DNA of 20,838 nucleotides from Acephala macrosclerotiorum. Its lineage: Eukaryota; Ascomycota; Leotiomycetes; Helotiales; Mollisiaceae. Position 1 is the stretch's first letter; each line of letters starts with the position of its first letter. The stretch covers positions 1 through 20,838 of the forward strand of contig MU119601.1 of assembly GCA_014904845.1 (NCBI GenBank). The letters are read 5' to 3'. Of the stretch, positions 1 to 9,499 are shown in pieces. The position numbers and the translations under genes are program-made. The notes beneath the pieces were generated by a model, which was given only the letters and a program-made list of their open reading frames with translations, searched no databases and was not told the origin of the DNA.

Positions 1-2695
1 TAATATATAATTTATTAAAAAATTATAAAAAAATAAAACATTTAAATTATATAAATTTGTATACTATTAATAAATTCGTATAAAACTAATTATTTACTAT
101 CTACTTTATATATACTATAAAGTCTATTTAATAGATACTTATTTTATATTTTATTTATATTTTAAATTATTAAAATCTATAAAAATTTTAAAATATTAAA
201 AAATTCTTAATTTAAAATATAGTTTTAATATAATTATAATAAACTTTTTTAAATTTTTAAATTCGATTTTTAACGTCTATTATATAAAGATTTTATATTC
301 CAAATTTCGCAATTATAGCTATTCTATATAAAAAGTTATTAAATATCGAAAATTGATGATTTTAGTATTAAACGAGTATACATTGACCGTGTTTGTACAT
401 TGGACGTGGAAATCGGTTAAATAGTATTAATCAAGTATTACAAATATCAATACGTATCGATAAAGAATCGATTTTTACATCGCTTTTTTACTTCGCATTC
501 TACAATTTCTTTTCTTTTTACTTTTTTTTTTTCGTACGACGATTCTATTTAAATTATATTCTCAAAATATTTTCTTTATTTGAATTAAACTCTTTTTTTA
601 TAGTTTCTATTTTAATAAAATCAATTACGATTACTTAAAATTATAATACGAAATAGAGATTTTTCGTTTAAAAATATTGTTATTATTCAATTAAAAAAGA
701 AAATTAAATCTATTTTTATTGTACTTATTATATTAATTCAATAAAAAATCCGTTATACGATATTATTATAATAAAAAATATAAAGAAATACTTAAAAAAT
801 TATTATTAAATTATTATTAAAAATTTTTTAAATAAAAATCAAATAACGATTAATAAATAATTAAAACAATATTATTAATACATTAATAAAATTAATTAAA
901 AAAAAGAATTTAATATCGAAATCTTAAAAATTTGTTTTAATATATTAATTTTCATTAAAATTTTAATTATTTTTATTATCGTACGAAATTTTTTTTATTT
1001 TATTTTATTAAATATTAAATCGAATTTTCAAAAGTAAAATTACGATTACTTATTTAAAAATTATTAATCTAATTAAAAAAATTTAAAAAAAATATTAAAA
1101 TATTATATAACGAATATTTTAAATAATATTTTTATATATTTATATTTTTTTTAATATTTAAATTTCTTTAAATCGTTAGTTTTTACTAGTAATTTGTATT
1201 TATTTTATTACGTACAATCAAAAAAAATAAAAAGTTTTTTTTACTTTAAAAAAAGTTTTTAATTATAATTTAAAAATTCAATTTACTATTTTTTAATTAA
1301 TTTTTAAAAATTATAATATTGTATAAAAATTTAAAATTATCGTAAAAAAATAATATTTTTATAAATAATATTTTTTATTGATTAATTTAAAAAAAATTAA
1401 AAAATACATTTAATTTAATTTAAAAAACAAAATATTAATATATGTATTATTTTGATTATATTATTAATTTTATTATATAAATTTTTTTATTTATAAATAT
1501 AATTAATTTAAATAACTTTAAATTGTATAATTAATAAAAAGAAATTAAAACTTTTAATATAATAAAAATAATAAAAATTTAATTCAAATTTATAAATTTA
1601 TTTAATTAAATATATAATATTATAATTTATATTTGTAAATCGATTAAAAAAACAAAAAAATTTCGTACGTTTACAAAAAAATTGATTTTAATAAATAATT
1701 ATATAAAATAAAATAATTAATATTAAATATTTTTTATATTATTTAATTTACAATTTACAATAAAAAATTTTTATTAAAATTACCAAAAAAAATTTAAAAA
1801 AAATATTTTAATTTCTAAAAATTAAAAAAAATTTTATACAATTAAAAATTTTTTTACTTTTTTTTAATAAATTATTTTTATTATCGAAAAAAATTTTATT
1901 TTTTTTGATTTTATTTTTTTTATAATAAATATTTTAATTAAATATTTTTAAAAAAAAAATATAAAATAATTTTTTTTTTCGTATAATTAAATTAATTTTT
2001 ATATAATAAATTAAATATAAAAAAAATAAAAATAAAAAAAAATAAATTCTTTTTATCGAATTAAAATAATATATAAAATTTTTAATAATTATTATATAAA
2101 AACTAATATATTTTTAATCTATATTACTATATTGATTAAAAAAATAATCAAAATTGATTTTAATTAAAATTAAAATTTTTTAAAAAAAATATAAAAAAAA
2201 AATTATAATTTATTTAAATCGTACAATTTTAATAAAAAATTTTTTTTTATTTAATAATATTAAAATACGCAAAAATAATACTAATTAAAGTTTTTACTTA
2301 TAACTATTAATATTCTTTCAATTCTACTAATAAATAATAAATTAAAAAAAGTATTTTTAAAAGTTTATCGTATAATAAATTGAAATAAAAAACAAATAAA
2401 ATCGAAAACGATTAAAATACAAAAATATTTAAAATATTAAAAATAAAATATTTTTCTAAATATTTTTCTTTAAAATTAATTTATTTAAAAATAATAAACG
2501 TAATAAAAATAATAATAATGATCGTATAAAAAAAAATACTTTATACAATATAATACTATAAAATTTTTTTTCGTAAAAATAATAAAATTTATTTTAAAAA
2601 AAAAAAAAATATATTATATAATAAATTCACTAAAAATCGATATTTTATCGATAATACTAATATTTTACGATTCTAATATCAATATCGTATCAATA
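1..2695. other. AT-rich, RIP-degraded desert (left segment)
   Basis: This stretch is almost entirely A and T, with isolated C and G mostly in CpG dinucleotides. All frames are crowded with stops, and the 81-codon plus-strand frame at 393-638 is a low-complexity Phe/Ile/Tyr product with no family signature, so I annotate no gene. A slightly better preserved patch lies at about 360-560. This is the expected end state of fungal repeat-induced point mutation acting on transposons. The element family can no longer be read by eye. Confidence 0.8.
360..560. other. partly preserved patch in AT-rich DNA, unidentified
   Basis: Here non-CpG cytosines survive (for example ttgaccgtgtttgtacattg near 383-402) and GC content is visibly higher than in the flanks. 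A pyrimidine-rich run with long T tracts follows at about 500-535, ending at a CGTACG palindrome (533-538). The plus-strand frame that covers it encodes mostly Phe, Ile, Tyr and Ser. I recognise no protein family. It may be a less-mutated remnant of a repeat. Confidence 0.4.
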
Positions 2696-2812
2696 CTAGA
2701 AATTAAATATTACAATCGAACCTGTGTTCAATTTCGTGATTAAGCGAGGTTTCGATAGGGGCGCCGCTCTGAGCTGACCTATGGGATGTAGGAAGATTGA
2801 ACTTTTGCATAC

Positions 2813-2956
2813 ATGGTTCCTATTCTCAAAGCATTACCTTGGCATTGGGATATAGCTTCGTGGCTGCCTGTGCCAGATTTCGTAGGACATCGCGATCTCA
2901 TTTTATCCAACTTGGGCAATTACAAGGCAAGCGAGGTGAATCAAACTTGGTCGTAG
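2813..2956 (+). pseudogene. short open frame at the start of island 1, unknown product
   Basis: An ATG in good context (ATGG) opens a 47-codon frame rich in Leu, Pro and Trp, beginning MVPILKALPWHWDIASWLPV and closed by a TAG. The LPxxxxDIxSxLPVPDF-like pattern faintly recalls an F-box N terminus, but the match is too weak to name. The overlapping +1 frame is also largely open from about 2772 to 2960, and one minus-strand frame is fairly open too, so the true coding frame is unresolved. The TAG could be a mutated CAG or TGG codon. Confidence 0.2.
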
Positions 2957-3443
2957 CGTAACATACGTTCGCAAAGGGTTTAAGTTGTTGCATGCCTTTC
3001 AAAGTTCATTATTCTGCCAAACCGTCAGAGATTCAAGTATCGAGTTATCCACGAATTTTGACGTCTAGTTACCTCTGGATTCGTAGAGTCTCCAAACTCT
3101 CACCTTTTCTAATAACTGGGGTTTGCTCCTCGTGGAAGACGTCCAACTCCAGCTAAAGCCAACATTCCAGAGCTTTGCGCATATTGTGCTTTGAAAATCC
3201 TCTAAGTCTGGAAGAGGGAGCTGAAATGGAGGATGGAACTGAGGCTAATTTCAGCCTTTTGAGGAGCAGATAGGAAAAGATAATGTACGTGCAGAATATA
3301 GTGATCCACAAACAGTTATATTTATGTAGAATCTATATGGGCTTGCTTTGCGTACTGCTCGGCATATTGATTCAGGCTTCAAACATTTGGCCGCTTGGCA
3401 ACTTGGGATTATTAAACGAGGAGAAATTCCAGTAGAGCAAACG

Positions 3444-3446
3444 TAA
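3444..3446. repeat. left target-site duplication TAA
   Basis: TAA directly abuts the left inverted repeat and is repeated at 3721-3723. In the interrupted reading frame this TAA is an in-frame stop. It could be an ordinary target or a stop made earlier from CAA by C-to-T mutation. Confidence 0.75.
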
Positions 3447-3479
3447 CGAGCCTGGTTTCAAAAGTCTGTGCTTTTCAGG
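3447..3479 (+). repeat. left terminal inverted repeat of MITE (33 bp)
   Basis: Begins CGAGCCTGGTTTCAAAAGTC and ends CTTTTCAGG. It is the exact reverse complement of 3688-3720. Confidence 0.93.
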
Positions 3480-3687
3480 CTGTTTTTAGGCTTACTTTTT
3501 CGCGAGAAACGTCAAAATCGGTGCTATTACTTAAAGATTTTAGAATAACTACAAATGTGACTTCTTTTAGCTTGTAGTTCTATATTCAAAAGAAGTTAAA
3601 GTATATTTATTCAAGTTACTTAAAGTATTTTGTATTTTAGTTCAAAACTCGACATTTTGCTTCAGCGTTTATTTGTTAGCGAGAAGC

Positions 3688-3720
3688 CCTGAAAAGCACA
3701 GACTTTTGAAACCAGGCTCG
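3688..3720 (-). repeat. right terminal inverted repeat of MITE (33 bp)
   Basis: Begins CCTGAAAAGCACAGACTTTT and ends CCAGGCTCG. It is the exact reverse complement of 3447-3479, with no mismatch in 33 positions. Confidence 0.93.
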
Positions 3721-3723
3721 TAA
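3721..3723. repeat. right target-site duplication TAA
   Basis: TAA directly follows the right inverted repeat and matches 3444-3446. With TAA as the duplication the element's ends are perfectly symmetrical; with a 2-bp TA they would not be. Confidence 0.75.
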
Positions 3724-4501
3724 AAAGGCATAAGACAAGCGGATGAAAGTGCCGGTGCCGAGCGTCGCCGTCAACACCAAATCACAGAAATCAATCAAGG
3801 TACCGAGGTCCCTACTTACACTACCGTTACTACGAATATTCGAACATTACCCTATTAATATTCGTTACCATAAAACTTAAAAAAATAATAATTAATTGAT
3901 AACGCGATGAAATTTATCGCTCGCATACTTTTTTTAAATCGTACAAGTAAAATAAAATAATTATTATTATAAAAAAAATTAAAAAAACTATATTATAAAA
4001 TAAATTTATTAAAATCATATAATTCAATTACGATTAAATATAGTAAACATTTATATTCACATAATTTCTTTTTTTAAAAGTTTTATTTTTAAATAAAATT
4101 TTTAATTATTTATATAATTTATTTTTTATTATTTATATTTTATTAATTATTTTAAATTTAAATATTTTAAATATAATTAATTATTTAAATTATTAATTTT
4201 ATTAACTTTTTAATTTTTTTTATTTTTATTTAAAAAATTATTAATTGTAATAAAATTTAAATATTTTATTAATTTTTTTATCGAATAAATAAATATATTA
4301 ATATATTTTAATTGTATAATTTATATTATATCGTATTTATAATAATTATAAAAATTTTATTAAATTTTTTAAAAAACGCGATATTTATTTTTGTAATTAT
4401 AATTTTAATTAATTTTTATATAATATTAAAATTATTAAATTATTAATTATTTAATTAAAATAATAAATTTTTTTTATATTGTATTATTATATTAATTTAT
4501 T

Positions 4502-4521
4502 AAAAAAAAAAAAAAAAAAAA
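4502..4521 (+). repeat. poly-A tract, 20 bases
   Basis: An uninterrupted run of 20 A's inside AT-rich DNA. It could be a retrotransposon tail, or slippage in low-complexity sequence. No LINE coding remnant is visible beside it, so the origin is open. Confidence 0.6.
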
Positions 4522-5166
4522 CTATTATTAAAAATATAATTTAATAATTATTATATAAATTATAAACGTTAAAATAAAAAATATAAATAAATCGAATTTT
4601 CGATATATAATATTACTTTTTTTAACGCTATATATTACTCGAATTAATCGTACGATATTTAAATTAAAATTTTACAAATTGATTAACGATTGAATTATAA
4701 ATTAAAGTAATATTAAAAATATATACAAAGATTTAAAAAGAAAAATAAATAAAATTAAAATATTATAATATATAAAATTTACGTAAATTTTATAAATTCT
4801 TTTAATAAATTTATAATATAAAATTAAAATATTAAATATTAAAAAAATATAAATCGTGTATTTATAATTTTTAATAAATAAAAATTTATTAATTTTATTT
4901 TTTTTAAAATTTTAAAACGATCGTATAATAATATAATAATAATAAATTTTTTTTTTTTTTTAAAATTTTAATATATTTTTTAATTATTTATTTAAATTAT
5001 TATTTTTTATTATTTTTAAATTTATAATATTTTTTAAATTTTTATACAATAAAAATAAAATAATAAAATAATTTTATTATTATTAAACGTTTTAATATTA
5101 ATATTAAAACGATAAAAAAAAAATAATTCAAACAAAGAAATTATTAACGTTAAAACGATAAAAACG

Positions 5167-5186
5167 AAAAAAAAAAAAAAAAAAAA
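5167..5186 (+). repeat. poly-A tract, 20 bases
   Basis: An uninterrupted run of 20 A's preceded by several short A-rich units with CG (acgataaaaacg). As for the other tract, origin by slippage or as a tail cannot be told apart here. Confidence 0.6.
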
Positions 5187-8100
5187 TTCGAAAATAAATA
5201 TTATAAAATTCGAAAATAATAAAATTAAAATTGATTTTAATTAATCGATTATAAATAATATTAATAAATCGAAAAAAAAAAATATTAATAATAAAAAAAA
5301 TATAATAAAAAAATAAATAATAATATTCGATAATAAATTTTTTTTATTATTTTAAATTTTTATAATTTAATAATTATTAAATTAATTAAAATATAATTTA
5401 TATAGAAATTAAATTTAATTATTTTTTTTTAATTTAAAATTATTTTAAATTTTAAATATTAATAATATAATATTAAATTAATAAATTAATAAAAAAAATT
5501 TTAAAATTTTTTTATTAATTATTAATTTTAAATAATATATTATTATTTTTTATAAAAATTCAAATTTTTTAATTTAAAATTAAATTTTTATATTTGAAAT
5601 ATATATGAAATTTATTTGAAATAATTATTATTATTTATTAAAAAAATTTAAAATATATAAAACTTAGTATTTATTAAATTTTTATTAATTTTTATTTAAT
5701 TTTTAATTTTTTCAAATAAAAATTATTTATTAAAATATAAAATAAATATTTAAAAAATATATTATTAAATTTTTAAATAATATTATTCGTAAATTATTAA
5801 ATAAATTATTATTAAAAATAAAAATATCGATTTTATATATAAAAAATTAATAAATAATTTAAAAAATCAATTGTATATTTTTTAATCGAATTAAATAAAA
5901 ATTGAAAAATTAAATTTTTCGACGATTAATCGTATTTTTTTTAATATTATTTATAATTCGACGTTAATTTTTTTTTTTTTTTTTAATTTTTTTCGATTTA
6001 CGATTTTACGAGTATTTTTTATTTTATTTTTAGCGATTTATTTTTTAATTAATTTATTATTATTGATACAATCGATAAAAATCTTTAAAAATAATTATTA
6101 TATTCGATTTAAAAATTTTAAATAAAATTTATATATCGAATTTTAATAATTTGATTTTTATAAACGTTTTAAATATAAACGAAATTAAAAATAAAATAAT
6201 TTTAAATAAAATAAAAAATATTAATAAAAAAATTATTAAAAATTTAAATAAAAAAAATATTTATAAAAAAATCAATTAATAATCGTACGATTATTATAAA
6301 AAGTATTTATATAAAAATTTAATTTTTAAATTAAATATTTTATTTATTTTACGAATTACGAATTTTTATATTTATAAATAATTCGTATTAAATAAAATTT
6401 TATTATTTTTTAAATAAATAAATTGTTTTTTAGTTTTTGAAAATTATATTAATTAAATCGTTATATTAAACTCGTTATATACTTGTAATAATATTATTAA
6501 TATATTTTAATATATTCGTTATAAAAATTATTATAAATTTTAAATTAATAATAATAATAATTATTTGTTTTATATAATATATATTAAAAAATTATAAATA
6601 TTTATAATAATAATAAAAATAATTAATACGAATATTTAAAATTAAAATTGAAATTATAATAAAAAATAAAATAATAATTAAATTAAAAAAAAAAAATTAA
6701 ATAAAAAAAAAAATTTAAATAATAAAATTCGAAACGTTTAAAATAAAAATAATAATTTAATATTTAATTAATGTAACGTTAAAAATTTTTAAATTATTAG
6801 TGAGATTTTTTAAAATATTTGCGAATTATTAATTTGTTTATTAATTTTATTAATCGAATATTTTAAAAAATAATATTTCTTTGAAAATACTTTGAAAATA
6901 ATTAATTGTAATAAAATTTAATATATTTAAATAAAAAAATGTAAAAAGAATTTAAAGTTTATATATTTAAACTCGTATTAAAAATTTTCGATTATTTTTT
7001 AATTATTATTAATATTATTAATTGTTTATTATTTTATAAAAAATTATTAAAAAATTAAAAAAACGTATATTATATTATTTTTTTATATAAATTACTTGAA
7101 AACAAAATTCGATTAAAAAATAACGTTTAATATATTTTAACGTTAAATAATTATATTATAATTTTTCTTTGAAATTAAAAATTTATATAAAATAAAAAAT
7201 ACTTTGAATTGTATATATATTTATAATACTATTTTTAAAATATAATAAATTTTTATATATATTCGAATATTTTTTAAAATAATATTCGATTAATAAAATT
7301 TGTTTAAATTTAAATCAAATAATAAAATATTTATTAATATTTTTTTTATATTATTAATTAATTATTTATACGATTACAATTATAAAAATTTTTTATTTTA
7401 ATACTTATAATTTTTTAAAATTCTATTATAAAAATTTAAATTTATCGATTTAATTTAATTTTATATATTAATTTTAAAATATTAATATAAGAAAAACAAT
7501 TTTCAAACGATTATATTAAACTTGAAATTATTTTTTTTAATATTATAATAATTTTACAAATTCGTATAATTATAAATTTTATTTTTAATTCGTTATATAT
7601 ATATTATTAATAAAATAATACGATTCTACGAGTTTTAAACGTTAAATTAATAAAATAATTTTAATAAAACTATTAATATTAATCGTATAAATTTAAAAAC
7701 TAATTTTTATATAAAAATAAAAAATAAAAAAACAATATAACTCGAAAAACTAAAAATATAATTAAAAAAAAAAATTTATTTATTATTGAAATAATTAAAA
7801 CATTTTTAATTTTTATTATTAAAATTTAATATATTAATTTTTCGTGTTTTTATTAAAATAAAAACAATTTTTTATATGAAAAACGTTTAAATTACTCGTT
7901 TTACAAAATGCGAAATATATTTTAATTATTAAAAAAAAATTAATTTTGCGATTTGTTTAAAATTTATTTAAACAAATATTTAATTATACGTATATTTTAA
8001 AATATTATTAAACAATTAAATAAAATATACAATTTGAAATTTTAATTTCAAACGAAAATAATTTATTATATTCGTTAATTAATTAAATTCAATTAAATTT

Positions 8101-9136
8101 AAATATAATATATTTTTTTTTTTCGATTAAAATTTTAATTTTCGTTGTAAAATCGTATTCGAATTTAAAATTTATAATATTTCAAATAAAGTATTTTTAT
8201 TATACAATAAAACGTATAAAATAAAAATATTAAAATTAAAAATTTATAATATATAAAAAAAAAGTAAAAAATAATTTATTAATTTATAAAATAATTTTAA
8301 TTTTTAAAATAAAAATATAATAATTTTTTTTTATATTTTTTAATACGTTTATTATCGATTTCTCGCTTTAAAATTTAATATAATTTTTAATTCAAAGTAT
8401 TTCAATTAAAAATATTTATTAAACGTATTAATTTTATTTTTTTTCAAATTCGTATAATTGTATAATATGTAATTTTAAAATTATTTTAATTAATATTTTA
8501 AACGATTTTTTAATTCGTACAATTTAATCGAAATAAAATCGTTATTTACATTTGTAAATATAAATAATCGTTTATAATTATACGACGAATAATATTTTAT
8601 ATTTATAAAATGCAATTAATAATTAATATACTTATTAAAATTTTATAATTTAAACGAAATTTTCGTACGAATAAAACGTAAAATCTTTTTTTTATATAAT
8701 ATATAATCGAATATTACGTGTAATATAATAATAAAATATAAATATATTATATTATTAATAATAAAAAAATAATAACGCGTTTACGAAAAATATTATAATA
8801 TTTTTTTAATATTAATACTATTTAAATTTTTTAAATAACATTTTTTAAATTTAAATATTAATTGCGTATTATTATTATTATAATATGTGTTTACGTAATA
8901 TAATCGTAAAATAATTAAAAATAAATATATTTTATTTCTTTTAATTTAATTTAATTAAATACGTATATTAAAATTTTTTAATAATTTAAATTTTAATAAA
9001 TTTTAGTAATACATTAATATATTTATTAATTATAAGTTTTTTAATCACGTGGCGAGAATAATTAACAAAATTGTAAATATAAAATTTAAAAACATTTTTT
9101 TTATAATAATAATAATTTAAAAATTAATTTAATAAA

Positions 9137-9499
9137 TTAAATTGATTTTATTATATATTCAATATCCCAATACGTTATATTTTGATCCTGAGGGCGATCG
9201 AATATAGCGTTGCAAATATTTAATTTTTTAAAGTTGGTTTTAAATGTTGATAGATTTTCAAATGTTCGTAGTGATAATAGTGTAGGTGCGGGCCCTGGTA
9301 CAAGGGGGAAAAGACCATCGCGAGATTGAATATCACGAGACTTTTCATGCGAGTCTATCAACCATCTAAAGAAGCTCGCCCATACGAGCATGCTGTATGC
9401 AGATATGACCATCCGTCCGAAACGCCAACCTACAATCGTCACAAATCAAGGTCCGTTGCCCATGTATGCAATCATCATCTTCGCTGAAATCGCACATCG
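9137..9499 (-). other. downstream flank (probable 3' UTR) of the Shp1/p47 pseudogene
   Basis: This stretch directly follows the TGA that ends the p47-like frame. It keeps a balanced composition until about 9240 and then grades into AT-rich DNA. A 101-codon minus-strand frame (9137-9442) spans it, but its product matches no family I know and its last third is AT-driven. The simplest reading is that the duplicated segment included the gene's 3' flank. A separate small gene is possible but unsupported. Confidence 0.5.

Larger units (their letters stand above)
3447..3720. mobile_element. 274-bp MITE, TAA target-site duplication, PIF/Harbinger-like
   Basis: The element is bounded by two perfect 33-bp inverted repeats (3447-3479 and 3688-3720) and flanked by direct repeats TAA (3444-3446 and 3721-3723). 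It is too short for a transposase and has no long ORF, so it would be a miniature non-autonomous transposon mobilised in trans. A 3-bp TWA duplication is typical of PIF/Harbinger elements; the superfamily call is inference from that alone. Inside are further inverted repeats: AACTACAA (3547-3554) with TTGTAGTT (3572-3579), and ACTTCTTTT (3560-3568) with AAAAGAAGT (3588-3596). The perfect arms show no RIP damage, so insertion was recent or the copy escaped mutation. Confidence 0.88.
3249..3858 (+). pseudogene. unknown coding-like frame split by the MITE
   Basis: Before the transposon, the frame reads about 66 codons (PFEEQIGKDNVRAEYSD..., then ALRTARHIDSGFKHLAAWQL...) with one internal TAG at 3327-3329, up to a TAA at 3444-3446. 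After the transposon the same frame resumes at 3724 (KGIRQADESAGAERRRQHQ...) and ends at a TAA at 3856-3858. Removing the element and one copy of the TAA duplication keeps the phase, which argues that the two parts were one reading frame. The tail is rich in charged residues and Gln and could be coiled coil. I do not recognise the family. Upstream continuity is unclear because the same frame has many stops before 3249. Confidence 0.35.
2696..3870. other. normal-GC island 1: broken unknown gene-like sequence plus MITE
   Basis: Base composition changes abruptly near 2700 from about 90% AT to a balanced mix, and falls back near 3870. Dinucleotides forbidden in the flanks (CA, CC, TG, GG) are common inside. 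The island carries coding-like stretches in several frames with scattered stops, and a clean terminal-inverted-repeat element at 3447-3720. The non-transposon part I do not recognise on either strand. It could be a gene fragment, a piece of a larger transposon, or a less-mutated duplicate like the one in island 2. Confidence 0.75.
3871..9136. other. AT-rich, RIP-degraded desert (between islands 1 and 2)
   Basis: About 5.3 kb of near-pure A/T with no supportable ORF. C's are mostly in CpG; between 5881 and 6060 all ten plus-strand C's that I count are CpG. Two 20-base A tracts occur (4502-4521 and 5167-5186). CGTACG palindromes occur at 4649-4654, 6284-6289 and 8664-8669. This is presumably one or more transposons decayed past recognition. 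Nothing here looks like a gene. Confidence 0.8.

Noticed and set aside
393..638. 81-codon plus-strand ORF
   Set aside because: Low-complexity Phe/Tyr/Ile-rich product typical of A/T sequence, with no domain and no gene context.
3444..3723. Tc1/mariner-type MITE with a TA duplication
   Set aside because: With TA as the duplication the two ends are no longer symmetrical; TAA gives perfectly matching 33-bp ends.
9137..9442. 101-codon minus-strand ORF below the p47 pseudogene
   Set aside because: It follows the p47 stop directly and matches no family I know; better explained as the duplicated gene's 3' flank.
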